Of a DNA stretch of 64,000 nucleotides, positions 32,200-42,996 are shown in pieces. Within the stretch, counting starts at the first letter, position 1. Each line of letters opens with the position of its first letter. Origin of the DNA: Undaria pinnatifida (lineage: Eukaryota > Sar > Phaeophyceae > Laminariales > Alariaceae); contig JABAKD010000002.1 in NCBI GenBank assembly GCA_012845835.1, forward strand, positions 1-64,000. The letters run 5' to 3'. The notes beneath the pieces are model-generated. The model saw nothing but the letters and a program-made list of their open reading frames with translations. It ran no database searches and was not told where the DNA came from. The position numbers and the translations under genes are program-made.

Positions 32200-32880
32200 C
32201 TGTGACCGTTGCTGCTCTTGCGGGAGCACTTATCAAACCGGTGACGGTGCTTCTAAGCGAACGCAAAATTAAGCTCAGCCAAATTGATTTACGACACTCG
32301 CCGGTCCTTTGCCTCGTGCACGCCACTGTATGGTAAGAAATAAAGTGAATTTTGGGTGAGACGACGACCCCAGTCCGGTAGCCGATGCAGAGTATAAGAA
32401 ACATGGGAAGTATGCGTAGGCCCACCGGCTGGGGGAGGAGGCCTCATCTAATCTGTTGATTGTATGCTTGGATATGATACGGATATGATGACGGTTGAGT
32501 ATTGTAGGGGTTTCCAGTCATTGGTTGTCTACATTGTAGCGATACGATGCGCCTCGTCTAGGAGCAATATAATATGTATGTACGTCTTTTACTTGTCTTA
32601 ATACCGGTGACTCAACTAACCCACTATTGTCAGCTCACCGGGAAAGCCCTCTACGCTTTGTAGGGATCAACCAACACGATAATTAGCTTACCGTATGCTG
32701 TACTTTCCCTGTTCGAAGCAAAGGGTGTTGAGTGACGTGGCCTCTTCTGCGGAAGAGAGCTAGCTGGAGATTTAACTAAAACAGCCCTCCCTGTGAAACG
32801 GAGCGAGCTGCGTGCCTTATTTGAACCATACCTGAGGGTGACGTAAATATGGGCGTTGTGCACCGGGACGTACAAGCGTT
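32200..32880. other. no supported gene
   Basis: A donor-like gtaagaaat at 32335 follows an open plus-strand stretch (AALAGALIKPVTVLL) that might be an exon, but no acceptor or family supports it. Confidence 0.3.
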
Positions 32881-32916
32881 GGCTGAGAGAGCGCGGAGAG
32901 CTCTCAAAGGGTCAAG

Positions 32917-32973
32917 ATGCGGGAGCTGGAAGAGCTGCTTGCAATACAAGACAAACTCGAGAAAGAAATCGAG
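32917..32973 (+). CDS. candidate short coiled-coil exon
   Basis: ATG 32917 opens 19 codons, MRELEELLAIQDKLEKEIE, with heptad-like Leu/Ile spacing, and ends at a GAG/gtatca donor. The DIRS element begins 130 bases downstream, so it would sit in the following intron. There is no further support. Confidence 0.25.
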
Positions 32974-33101
32974 GTATCATATGAAGCTTAATATTTAGTG
33001 CGATCAGCTACTACTGTTGTTGTAAACAAAAATCTTTCGCACTAGAACTGAATAAACCGAAATAAAAAGAGAGCGGAAATAGTGTCATTAAAAAGTTGTA
33101 A

Positions 33102-33327
33102 AAAGCAGAGTATTATCGAAGTATGAGAAAATATGGGTTTTGTACCTACGTAAGAAGTTTGACCAATCAGATCAATGCGGTAATTCATAGTCGTATGAGC
33201 GATAGCATTGGGCACACCTGGCCCAGTTGTGTAGGCGACGACCTGCACGCGGAGCGCGTAGGGGAGCAGAGTCAGAGCTTACAGGTCCAAGGTGTGATAC
33301 AGACTAGTTTAAGGCTAGTTTAAGTTC
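33102..33327 (+). repeat. DIRS split direct repeat A1
   Basis: 226 bases from AAAGCAGAGTATTATCGAAG to GCTAGTTTAAGTTC, repeated at 37503-37728 and 42782-42996 with few differences. The sequence 5' of 33102 is unrelated to B, so this is the outer left end. Confidence 0.88.
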
Positions 33328-33342
33328 GAGCACTCCCCGGCG

Positions 33343-34397
33343 ATGGAGGAGTGCAAGTCATCGGAGGCTGAAGCTCTCGTGGCTGCTGCTGTACGCGGTC
33401 CTAATCAGGCCGCCTCGGCTGCTGCTCGAGTCGAGGCTCATGCTGCTGTCGACGCTGTGCAAGCTGGGGTCGACAAACGCCGTGCCGAAGCTCTAGCTGC
33501 TGTGCAAGCTGAGTCCGAAGGTCGCCGTGCCGCAGCCGCTTCGGCTGCTGCTACTGCTGCGTCTGCCACCGCGGCACCATCTTTGCTCAGCCCAGTCCCG
33601 CTGTGTCCGAGGCTGCGGGGGTAACATCGGCTGAAGTGCTGCACTGGCAAGGGCAGGTGTCTGGCGAGTTTGCTCGGATAGTCGGAGACGTGTTCCGCCT
33701 CACGTCGACGATGGATCAACTGCTTGCCTCCTTCGGAACCCTGCAGGATGCGGTGGCTGGTGGCGCGTCTAAAGCCGAGCACGTCGAGGCCATTCTCCAG
33801 CAGTTCATAGACAACTTTGCCGATCAGCAGCCGGCCCCGCGGAACAGTGGGGACGCGAGGGAGCGCCACGTCCAAAGGTCGCAGTTAACTGACGACACTG
33901 TGCTATGGAAAAAGATGGCGTTCAGAAAACATTGGGTGCTCCGCGGGCGCATACCTCCCAACATTGGCGACTCGGCAGCGGATATCCAGTCCTTCGTAGG
34001 CGAGGACGTCAACGTCACGACGTCAGTGGCCACCCAGCTCCGCGCCATCAGTGACTTTGACGTTCGTGCGTACGGGCCGCGCGCGGAAGGGATGGTCGAC
34101 CACCTGTCGATGGTCGCTGACCGCCTCGGATTCTTGCGCCAGGCTCTTGTGGCGGTCCTGTCTGTTGGGTTTTCCCTCGACAGCGACGGCGACCGCCATT
34201 GCCGGGAGAGGGTGGCAGTGATCGATGCCGCCTTCACGACAGCGTCTGCCGACCTACGCCGGCACACCCTTAGCAATATTATCCTGCTCTCTGGCTCCGC
34301 GGCGCGGGCTGTCATGAGCAAGTTAGTAAACGACGATCTTCGTCTACAACTGCAAATTCTTGCATTCGGCTCCCCCGGCCGACGCCACTTCACCTGA
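33343..34397 (+). pseudogene. DIRS gag-like ORF1, copy 1 (frameshifted)
   Basis: ATG 33343 starts an Ala-rich frame equivalent to the intact ORF1 of copy 2 (37744-38817). Near 33597 one C is missing from CAGCCCAGTCCCG (copy 2 has AGCCCCAGTCCCG), which throws the frame. It continues in another phase to TGA at 34395-34397. Near 34262 it lacks about 24 bases relative to copy 2. ORF1 of DIRS elements is presumed to form the nucleoprotein particle. No conserved domain is recognised. Confidence 0.75.
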
Positions 34398-34859
34398 TGC
34401 TCTTCGCGACAGTGGCGGTTCGGCGGCGCCGGCTGGTGGGTCGTGGGCGTTGGTGCTGCGCTTAGAGCCCCGCGGTGGGTCCGGGGGTGGTAGTGGCGGC
34501 GCTGGTTCTGGATGAGGACACGGTCCCTTCCTGTCGGTTCGGCCAACACCTGGGGGGGCGGCTGCTGAGCTTGCCGTTGGTAGAGCGGTGACGGCGCCGG
34601 GGGCCAGCGGGGGAGCGGGTGCCCGGCCGGCCACCCAAAGTGTAGGAGGGGGGCTGCGTGGGCGTGCGTCGGTAGCTTTGGCTTGCGATGGGGGTGTGGG
34701 GCGTGCTTGCGTGGCGGTGGCTCCGGGCTCGGTCCCCTTTGGCGAGAAAGGTACGGTTTCTTGTGTGCGTGTGCGTGAGTTGCCGGCTGACTTGCTGCGT
34801 GTACAAGGGGCGTTTGATGGCGTACGTTCGGTTGTCTTGCGATTCGTTGCGGTCGACGC

Positions 34860-36636
34860 TTGGTTGGGTGCTCGGGCGGTTGTGGTGCAGTCGATGGCCG
34901 AGCAAGGCTCCGCGAGCCTCGGTCATCTCGCCTCGGTAAACTCCCCCCTGTCAGGGCGGCGTTGCCCTACTCACGTCCACAATCGGCCCCGCATTGTTTT
35001 TGCTGGCGAAATTTGGGGCTTAGTATTTCACCGCTTAGCGTCCTTCTCGAACCCAAATTTCGGATTATTCACGATCTCACGTTTGCGCGCGCGGGGGGTC
35101 CGACCAATGTTAACGGTGACACGGATTGTTATTCCGCCACGCCGTCCGAGCTCGGCCACGTGCTTCGTGAGTTTTACTACGGGTGATGCTTTCGAGGCAG
35201 ACCCACGGTAGTAGTGCTCGAATCCTCTTGTGCCGTGCGGACGTCAAAGATGTGCTTCGACGGGTTTTGGTTTCCCCGGCAGGTGCGCCGGCTTTCGGTT
35301 ACGTGTTCGGAGATCGCGTCGTCGTGGATTTACGCTTGCAATTTGGGTGGCGTAATAGCCCGGGGTTTTGGAGGTTGACGGCATCCGCGCTCGAGAATGC
35401 TCACACCCATTCTACGTTTCAAGGCACAGATGTTTCCCAAAAAGGGGTTGCTGCCGTCGCGCACGTCGGAATCCCCCGCCGCGGGGGGTTCCAGTTGTAT
35501 CTATCCCGGGTGATTGTGGGCCTGTTTCTGGCTCTGGTGGCAACGCCGGGAACTACTCCTTTGTGAGGTATTACGTACACGATGGCATTGTTGTCGAGTT
35601 GCAATGGTGGCCGGACGGTCGCCGTTGTTTGCGCGCTGTCCAGTCGCTGGCATCGGACCATTTTCGCTTGTTGGGCGAACGTGGTGTCTCTGATCCGCCC
35701 CTCCTGTCCGCCAGAAAAATCACTGACTGGGACACGCAACTGGAGGTGTTGGGTTGGATCATTGGCACGGAGGCGCTTACGGTTACGTTGCCGTCCCATA
35801 AGCGCCCCAAGCTGCAAAATCTCCTTGCGGAGTGGCCCTCGTCTCGTACATCTGCTTCAGCGAAGCAGGTGTCGCAGCTCGTTGGCTTCCTTATACATGT
35901 CTCCTTTGCTGTGCGTCCTGGGCGGTTTTTCGTGAACCGTTTGTTGGCTTCGGTGGGTATGCCGCGCATATCTGCCGGAGCTGATTTTGGTTTTCGTACG
36001 GCCAACCTCGGGCGGCGCCTCGTCTTGGGACCCGAGTGTCAAGGGAACCTCGACTTTTTGCGATGATTTATTGAGGAGGGATTGGACGCGCGCGGAGGAA
36101 CCTTGTCGGCTCCGATGTATCATTTGCTTGAGCGCCCCTCCCAACGTACTCCGTTTTCGGATGCATCCAAAACCGCTGTCGGGGGTTTCTTCCTTGAAAC
36201 TGGGGTGTACTGGAGATACGATATTGACGCCGGGGAACGATCTCGATTTTGCGGGTCGAGCAAGTCAGTTGCAGGCGAGAACGATATATCGATTGACGTC
36301 CTCGAACTGCTAGGTATGGTCGTCTCCCCGTGGGTCGTCGTATCTTCGTGCGCCGAGCGCCCGGCCGCGTTGGGGGACTGCGTGTTGTGGCGTGGCGACA
36401 ACGAAGCAGCCGTAGAGTGGGTGCGGCGTTGTCGAGGCGGGAAGGAGCCGAGATCGGGCGCGTTGATGCGCCTCCTTGGTGTGCTCAAATTGTCCTCTGG
36501 TTGGCACTTCGACGCGAAACACGTAGGGGGTATTTTTAACGTTGCCGCGGACGGTATCTCACGCTGGGATCGCGTTTCCGTCCTCGTTAATATGCGTGCT
36601 GTCCGTGGGATATGCTGCTTGCGGGCGAGAAGCTGA
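34860..36636 (+). pseudogene. DIRS reverse transcriptase / RNase H, copy 1 (broken)
   Basis: RT segments appear in successive frames: KFRIIHDLTFARAGGPTNVN, then CRADVKDVLRRVLVSPAG with DLRLQFGWRNSPGFW, then NYSFVRYYVHDGIVVELQWW. RNase H follows with DASKTAVGGFF, VLWRGDNEAAVEWV and FNVAADGISRW. In working DIRS RTs the active site reads Y-V-D-D; here it is Y-V-H-D at 35573-35584. Frame changes occur near 35185 and 35420-35560, and a TGA lies at 36063. The enzyme would copy element RNA into DNA. This copy cannot. Confidence 0.82.
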
Positions 36637-37212
36637 TCCCCACGTGGCGTGTCGGGGGTCGTGTTTTGTGGCCGGCCCTGTGCGCTTCGTTCTGCCTCTT
36701 GACTCGCGCGTCAGAAATGTTCGCGGAAACCCGGTTACGAGCTCACGAGACATATTGTTTGCGGCGTGCTGATGTTGCATTCTTTTGCGGAATTATCCAG
36801 CTTACTGTTGCGCAGTGGTCAACCGCGGATCATGTTGAGGTTCAGTTTCGCGGGTCGAAGGGTGACCAACTGCGGAAAAAGGGCGGTTGTCACGCATGTG
36901 CGAAAGGGTCCGGCGATGCGCGTGGGGGAAGGTGGCGGCGCCGTCGATCTAATGATCGAATTGATGTCTTGTTACTTGTTTCTTCCCTCTTCGGCCCCCT
37001 TGGTTGCGTGTGGCGTTGATAATGGCAGATGGTCCATGTGGACACAACATCAAGCGACGGTAGCTTTGCGGAAAGTGGTTGCGTTGGCGGGTGTGCGTGC
37101 GGAGTAGTACGCCTTGCACTCCCTAAGGATTGGAGGCGCAACGCACTTGTCGGCAGAGGGTGTGACACCGGCGGTGTTGCAGCGTGAGGGCCGATGGGCG
37201 TTGAATAGTTAG
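36612..37212 (+). pseudogene. DIRS tyrosine recombinase, copy 1 (nonsense and frameshift)
   Basis: LWPALCASFCLLTRASEMF carries the first conserved Arg, and HSLRIGGATHLSAEGV the H-x-x-R box. Relative to copy 2 it has an indel around 36874-36882 (GCGGAAAAAGGGCGG) and a TAG in place of the GAG preceding YALHSLRI (37106-37108). The frame closes at TAG 37210-37212, five codons after the GRW motif. The frame overlaps the end of RNase H by about 25 bases. The role in the family is circle integration. Confidence 0.75.
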
Positions 37213-37333
37213 GCAAACGCGGAATTACAAGAAAGTGTGTTATCCCGTGTGAACTCTACGACTCGAGGGTATGGGGGGGCGGGGGGGGTGGGACTACATT
37301 TGTAATACGGGTCAACTACCAGTTTGTGCTGGA
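37213..37333 (+). other. DIRS 3' untranslated spacer before B1
   Basis: Non-coding sequence with a G-rich tract at 37271-37290, identical in both copies apart from a few bases. Confidence 0.6.
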
Positions 37334-37502
37334 GGCTGGCGTCGAAAGTTCGATGTTGCCAGTTGGGTTGGGAGTTGACTCGTGTATACGGATGTTAGCG
37401 TGGGGTTGCCGGCGGGGCAGCCCCGGGGTATTCCCAACTCCAACCCCCCTCTCCGGGCGGGGGGTTGCGCATTAATATAGTACAACTTTGAAAACAAGGC
37501 GC
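37334..37502 (+). repeat. DIRS split direct repeat B1
   Basis: About 169 bases from GGCTGGCGTCGAAAG to AAAACAAGGCGC. It is abutted directly by A2. Repeats at 42613-42781 (B2) and 43534-43704 (B3). Confidence 0.87.
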
Positions 37503-37728
37503 AAAGCAGAGTATTATCGAAGTATGAGAAAATATGGGCTTTGTACGTACGTAAGAAGTTTGACCAATCAGATCAATGCGGTAATTCATAGTCGTATGAG
37601 CGATAGCATTGGGCACACCTGGCCCAGCTGTGTAGGCGACGACCTGCACGCGGAGCGCGTAGGGGAGCAGAGTCAGAGCTTACAGGTCCAAGGTGTGATA
37701 CAGACTAGTGTAAGGCTAGTTTAAGTTC
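37503..37728 (+). repeat. DIRS split direct repeat A2
   Basis: Internal A repeat directly after B1. It acts both as the inner A of copy 1 and the left end of copy 2. Confidence 0.87.
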
Positions 37729-37743
37729 GTGCACTCCCCGACG

Positions 37744-38817
37744 ATGGAGGAGTGCAAGTCATCGGAGGCTGAAGCTCTCGTGGCTGCTGCTGTACGCGGT
37801 CCTAATCAGGCCACCTCGGCTGCTGCTCGAGTCGAGGCTCATGCTGCTGTCGACGCTGTGCAAGCTGGGGTCGACAAACGCCGTGCCGAAGCTCTGGCTG
37901 CTGTGCAAGCTGAGTCCGAAGGTCGCCGTGCCGCAGCCGCTTCGGCTGCTGCTACTGCTGCGTCTGCCATCGCGGCACCATCTTTGCTTAGCCCCAGTCC
38001 CGCTGTGTCCGAGGCTGCGGGGGTAACATCGGCTGAAGTGCTGCGCTGGCAAGGGCAGGTGTCTGGCGAGTTTGCTCGGATAGACGGAGACGTGTTCCGC
38101 CTCAAGTCGACGATGGAGCAACTGCTGGCCTCCTTCGGAACCCTGCAGGATGCGGTGGCTGGTGGCGCGTCTAAAGCCGAGCACGTCGAGGCCATGCTCC
38201 AGCAGTTCATAGACAACTTTGCCGATCAGCAGCCGGCCCCGCGGAACAGTGGGGACGCGAGGGAGCGCCACGTCCAAAGGTCGCAGTTAACTGACGACAC
38301 TGTGCTATGGAAAAAGATGACGTCCAGAAAACATTGGGTGCTCCGCGGGCGCATACCTCCCAACATTGGCGACTCGGCAGCGGATATCCAGTCCATCGTA
38401 GGCGAGGACGTCAACGTCACGACGTCAGTGGCCACCCAGCTCCGCGCCATCAGTGACTTTGACGTTCGTGCGTACGGGCCGCGCGCGGAAGGGATGGTCG
38501 AACACCTGCTGATGGTCGCTGACCGCCTCGATTTTTTGCGCCAGGCTCTTGTGGCGGTCCTGTCTGTTGGGTTTTCCCTCGACAGCGACGGCGACCGCCA
38601 TTGCCGGGAGAGGGTGGCAACGATCGATGCCGCCTTCACGACAGCGTCTGCCGACCTACACGCCGGTACACCCAAGCAAAACCAAGCAACCAGCAATATT
38701 ATCCTGCTCTCTGGCTCCGCGGCGCGGGCTGTCATGAGCAAGTTAGTAAACGACGATCTTCGTCTACAACTGCAAATTCTTGCATTCGGCTCCCCCGGCC
38801 GACGCCACTTCACCTGA
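37744..38817 (+). CDS. DIRS ORF1 (gag-like), intact, copy 2
   Basis: An uninterrupted 357-codon frame from ATG 37744 (in the context CCCCGACG-ATG) to TGA 38815-38817. The first ~80 residues are Ala-rich and probably helical (AAVRGPNQATSAAARVEAHA). A middle segment, QLLASFGTLQDAVAGG, has amphipathic helical spacing. The C-terminal part contains WVLRGRIPPNIGDSAADIQ and a Leu-rich end. No zinc knuckle is present, as usual for DIRS ORF1. It is the only full-length frame of the dimer. Compared with copy 1 it keeps the frame and has an insertion of about eight codons near residue 310. Confidence 0.72.
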   Translation: MEECKSSEAEALVAAAVRGPNQATSAAARVEAHAAVDAVQAGVDKRRAEALAAVQAESEGRRAAAASAAATAASAIAAPSLLSPSPAVSEAAGVTSAEVLRWQGQVSGEFARIDGDVFRLKSTMEQLLASFGTLQDAVAGGASKAEHVEAMLQQFIDNFADQQPAPRNSGDARERHVQRSQLTDDTVLWKKMTSRKHWVLRGRIPPNIGDSAADIQSIVGEDVNVTTSVATQLRAISDFDVRAYGPRAEGMVEHLLMVADRLDFLRQALVAVLSVGFSLDSDGDRHCRERVATIDAAFTTASADLHAGTPKQNQATSNIILLSGSAARAVMSKLVNDDLRLQLQILAFGSPGRRHFT

Positions 38818-39359
38818 TGCTCTTCGCGACAGTGGCGGTTCGGCGGCGCCGGCTGGTGGGTCGTGGGCGTTGGTGCTGCGCTTAGAGCCCCGCGGTGGGT
38901 CCGGGGGTGGTAGTGGCGGCGCTGGTTCTGGATGAGGACACGGTCCCTTCCTGTCGGTTCGGCCAACACTTGGGGGGGCGGCTGCTGAGCTTGCCGTTGG
39001 TAGAGCGGTGACGGCGCCGGGGGCCAGCGGGGGAGCGGGTGCCCGGCCGGCCACCCAAAGTGTAGGAGGGGGGCTGCGTGGGCGTGCATTGGTAGCTTTG
39101 GCTGGCGATGGGGGTGTGGGGCGTGCTTGCGTGGCGGTGGCTCCGGGCTCGGTCCCCTTTGGCGAGAAAGGTACGGTTTCTTGTGTGCGTGTGAGTGAGT
39201 TGCCGGCTGACTTGCTGCGTGTACAAGGGGCGTTTGATGGCGTACGTTCGGTTGTCTTGCGATTCGTTGCGGTCGACCCTTAATTGGATGCTCGGGCGGT
39301 TGTGGTGCAGTCGATGGCCGAGCAAGGCTCCGCGAGCCTCGGTCATCTCGCCTCGGTGA

Positions 39360-41215
39360 ACTCCCCCCTCTTGAGACAGTGTCAGCGCCCTCGTCTCGTA
39401 CATCTGCTTCAGCGAGGCAGGTGTCGCAGCTCGTTGGCTTCTTTATACATGTCTCCTTTGATGTGCGTCCGGGGCGGTTTTTCGTGAACCGTTTGTTGGT
39501 TTCGGTGGGTATGCCGCGCATATCTGCCGGATCTGATTTCGGTTTTCAAGGCGCAGATGTTTCCCAAAAAGGGGTTGCTGCCGTCGCGCACGTCGGAATT
39601 CCCCGCCGCGGGGGGTTCCAGTTGTCTCTATCCCGGGTGATTGTGGGCCTGTTTCTGGCTCTGGTGGCAACGCCGGGAACTACTCCTTTGTGAGGTATTA
39701 CGTACACGATGGCATTGTCGTCGAGTTGCAATGGTGGCCGGACGGTCGCCGTTGTTTGCGCGCTGTCCAGTCGCTGGCATCGGACCATTTTCGCTTGTTG
39801 AGCGAACGTGGTGTCTCTGATCCGCCCCTCCTGTCCGCCAGAAAAATCACTGACTGGGACACCAACTGGAGGTGTTGGGTTGGATCATTGACACGGAGGC
39901 GCTTACGGTTACGTTGCCGTCCCATAAGCGCCTCAAGCTGCAAAATCTCCTTGCGGAATGGCCCTCGTCTCGTACATCTGCTTCAGCGAGGCAGGTGTCG
40001 CAGCTCGTTGGCTTCCTTATACATGTCTCCTTTGCTGTGCGTCCTGGGCGGTTTTTCGTGAACCGTATGTTGGCTTCGGTGGGTATGCCGCGCATATCTG
40101 CCGGATCTGATTTCGGTTTTCAAGGCGCAGATGTTTCCCAAAAAGGGGTTGCTGCCGTCGCGCACGTCGGAATTCCCCGCCGCGGGGGGTTCCAGTTGTC
40201 TCTATCCCGGGTGATTGTGGGCCTGTTTCTGGCTCTGATGGCAACGTCGGGAACTACTCCATTGTGAGGTGTTACGTACACGATGGCATTGTCGTCGAGT
40301 TGCAATGGTGGCCGGACGGTCGCCGTTGTTTGCGCGCTGTCCAGTCGCTGGCATCGGACCATTTTCGCTTGTAGGGCAAACGTGGTGTCTCTGATCCGCC
40401 CCTCCAGTCCGCCAGAAAAATCACTGACTGGGACGCCAACTGGAGGTGTTGGGTTGGATCATTGACACGGAGGTGCTTACGGTTACGTTGCCGTCCCATA
40501 AGCGCCCCAAGCTGCAAAGTCTCCTTGCGGAATGGCCCTCGTCTCGTACATCTGCTTCAGCGAGGCAGGTGTCGCAGCTCGTTGGCTTCCTTATACATGT
40601 CTCCTTTGATGTGCATCCTGGGCGGTTTTTCGCGAACCGTTTGTTGGCTTCGGTGGGTATGCCGCGCATATCTGCCGGATCTGATTTCGGTTTTCAAGGC
40701 GCAGATGCTTCCCGAAAAGGGGTTGCTGCCGTCGCGCACGTCGGAATTCCCCGCCGCGGGGGGTTCCAGTTGTCTCTATCCCGGGTGATTGTGGGCCTGT
40801 TTCTGGCTCTGGTGGCAACGCCGGGAACTACTCCTTTGTGAGGTATTACGTACACGATGGCATTGTCGTCGAGTTGCAATGGTGGCCGGACGGTCGCCGT
40901 TGTTTGCGCGCTGTCCAGTCGCTGGCATCGGACCATTTTCGCTTGTTGGGCGAACGTGGTGTCTCTGATCCGCCCCTCCAGTCCACCAGAAAAATCACTG
41001 ACTGGGACACGCAACTGGAGGTGTTGGGTTGGATCATTGGCACGGAGGTGCTTACGGTTACGTTGCCGTCCCATAAGCGCCCCAAGCTGCAAAGTCTCCT
41101 TGCGAAGTGGCCCTCGTCTCGTACAACTGCTTCAGCGAAGCAGGTGTCGCAGCTCGTTGGCTTCCTTATACATGTCTCCTTTGCTGTGCGTCCTGGGCGG
41201 TTTTTCGTGAACCGT
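39360..41215 (+). pseudogene. copy 2 RT region: core deleted, 574-bp segment amplified
   Basis: Relative to copy 1, about 490 bases that encode RT motifs KFRIIHDL through FGWRNSPGFW are missing after 39370. In their place the segment TCTCGTACATCTGCTTCAGC ... YVHDGI ... is repeated. Its starts lie at about 39391, 39965, 40539 and 41116 (spacing 574, 574, 577). The YVHD active-site variant appears at about 39700, 40274 and 40848. Internal copies carry a frameshift at GGGACACCAACTGG or GGGACGCCAACTGG, where copy 1 has GGGACACGCAACTGG. Confidence 0.8.
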
Positions 41216-41297
41216 TTGTTGGCTTCGGTTGGTAGCCGCGCATATCTGCCGGAGCTGATTTGGTTGTCGTACGGCCAACCTCGGGCGGCGCCTCGTC

Positions 41298-41909
41298 TTG
41301 GGACCCGAGTGTCAAGGGAACCTCGAGTTTTTGCGATGGTTCATTGAGGAGGGATTGGACGCGCGCGGAGGAACCTTGTCGGCTCCGATGTATCATTTGC
41401 TTGAGCGCCCCTCCCAACGTACTCCGTTTTCGGGTGCATCCAAAACCGCTGTCGGGGGTTTCTTCCTTGAAACTGGGGTGTACTGGAGATACGATATTGA
41501 CGCCGGGGAACGATCTCGATTTTGCGGGTCGCGCAAGTCAGTTGCAGGCGAGAACGATTTATCGATTAACGTCCTCGAACTGCTAGGTATGGTCGTCTCC
41601 CCGTGGGTCGTCGTATCTTCGTGCGCCGAGCGCCCGGCCGCGTTGGGGGACTGCGTGTTGTGGCGTGGCGACAACGAAGCAGCCGTAGAGTGGGTGCGGC
41701 GTTGTCGAGGCGGGAAGGAGCCGAGATCGGGCGCGTTGATGCGCCTCCTTGGTGTGCTCAAATTGTCCTCTGGTTGGCACTTCGATGCGAAACACGTAGG
41801 GGGTATTTTTAACGTTGCCGCGGTCGGTATCTCACGCTGGGATCGCGCTTCCGTCCTCGTTAATATGCGTGCTGTTCGTGGGATATGCTGCTCGCGGGCG
41901 AGAAGCTGA
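41298..41909 (+). pseudogene. DIRS RNase H, copy 2
   Basis: An open frame of about 200 codons with ASKTAVGGFFLETGVYW, LELLGMVVSPW, VLWRGDNEAAVEWV and FNVAAVGISRW. Compared with copy 1 the D in SDASKT is G (SGASKT), and the D in AADGISRW is V. Both changes touch acidic positions likely to bind metal, so it is probably inactive although open. Confidence 0.72.
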
Positions 41910-41921
41910 TCCCCACGTGGC

Positions 41922-42491
41922 GTGCCGGGGGCGGGGGGTCGTGTTTTGTGGCCGGCCCTGTGCGCTTCGTTCTGCCTCTTGACTCGCGCGTCAGAAATGT
42001 TCGCGGAAACCCGGTTACGAGCTCACGAGACATATTGTTTGCGGCGTGCTGATGTTGCATTCTTTTGCGGAAATATCCAGCTTACTGTTGCGCAGTGGTC
42101 AACCGCGGATCATGTCAAGGTTCGATTTAGCGGGTCGCAGGGTGACCAACCGCGGAAAGGGGCGGTTGTCACGCATGTGCGAAAGGGTCCGGCGATGCGC
42201 GCGGGGGAAGGTGGCGGCGCCGTCGATCTAATGATCGAATTGATGTCTTGTTACTTGTTTCTTCCCTCTTCGGCCCCCTTGGTTGCGTGCGGCGTTGATA
42301 ATGGCAGATGGTCCATGTGGACACAACATCAAGCGACGGTAGCTTTGCGGAAAGTGGTTGCGTTGGCGGGTGTGCGTGCGGAGGAGTACGCCTTGCACTC
42401 CCTAAGGATTGGAGGCGCAACGCACTTGTCGGCAGAGGGTGTGACACCGGCGGTGTTGCAGCGTGAGGGCCGATGGGCTCTGACTAGTTAG
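41922..42491 (+). CDS. DIRS tyrosine recombinase, copy 2 (ends at GRW+5)
   Basis: About 189 codons are open. The frame includes LLTRASEMFAETRLRAHE with the first catalytic Arg, VVTHVRKGPAMR, HSLRIGGATHLSAEGV with the H-x-x-R box, and VLQREGRWALTS before TAG 42489-42491. The nucleophilic tyrosine of this family lies a few residues after GRW. Here the frame terminates just there, and no Tyr precedes the stop. In function it would integrate circular cDNA; without the Tyr it should be inactive unless the stop is bypassed. No ATG is obvious at the start, and the frame overlaps or abuts RNase H in a different phase. Confidence 0.7.
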   Translation: MPGAGGRVLWPALCASFCLLTRASEMFAETRLRAHETYCLRRADVAFFCGNIQLTVAQWSTADHVKVRFSGSQGDQPRKGAVVTHVRKGPAMRAGEGGGAVDLMIELMSCYLFLPSSAPLVACGVDNGRWSMWTQHQATVALRKVVALAGVRAEEYALHSLRIGGATHLSAEGVTPAVLQREGRWALTS

Positions 42492-42612
42492 GCAAACGCG
42501 GAATTACAAAAAAGTGTGTTATCTCGTGTGCACTCTACGACTCGAGGGTATGGGGGGGCGGGGGGGGTGGGACTACATTTGTAATACGGGTCAACTACCA
42601 GTTTGTGCTGGA

Positions 42613-42781
42613 GGCTGGCGTCGAAAGTTCGATGTTGCCAGTTGGGTTGGGAGTTGACTCGTGTATACGGATGTTAGCGTGGGGTTGCCGGCGGGGCAGC
42701 CCCGGGGTATTCCCAACTCCAACCCCCCTCTCCGGGCGGGGGGTTGCGCATTAATATAGTACAACTTTGAAAACAAAGCGC
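42613..42781 (+). repeat. DIRS split direct repeat B2
   Basis: Almost identical to B1, directly joined to A3. Confidence 0.87.
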
Positions 42782-42996
42782 AAAGCAGAGTATTATCGAA
42801 ATATGAGAAAATATGGGTTTTGTACGTACGTAAGAAGTTTGACCAATCAGATCAATGTGGTAATTCATAGTCGTATGAGCGATAGCATTGGGCACACCTG
42901 GCCCAGCTGTGTAGGCGACGACCTGCACGCGGAGCGCGTAGGGGAGCAGAGTCAGAGCTTACAGGTCCAAGGTGTGATACAGGCTAGTTTAAGTTC
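42782..42996 (+). repeat. DIRS split direct repeat A3
   Basis: Shares 215 bases with A1/A2 and stops matching immediately after TTTAAGTTC, which fixes the inner boundary of the A repeat. It lacks the AAGGCTAGTT duplication present in A1 and A2. Confidence 0.85.

Larger units (their letters stand above)
33102..37502 (+). mobile_element. DIRS-like retrotransposon, copy 1 of a head-to-tail pair
   Basis: Order: A1 repeat, gag-like frame, RT plus RNase H, tyrosine recombinase, B1 repeat. RNase H and a tyrosine recombinase in place of a DDE integrase, with split direct repeats instead of LTRs, define DIRS/PAT/Ngaro-type elements, which are thought to insert as circles. Every frame of this copy is broken. 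It shares its B1/A2 junction with copy 2. Confidence 0.85.

Noticed and set aside
38226-39521. 431-codon minus-strand frame across the DIRS element
   Set aside because: Shadow of plus-strand ORF1 and RT coding; Ser/Arg/Pro-rich without any motif.
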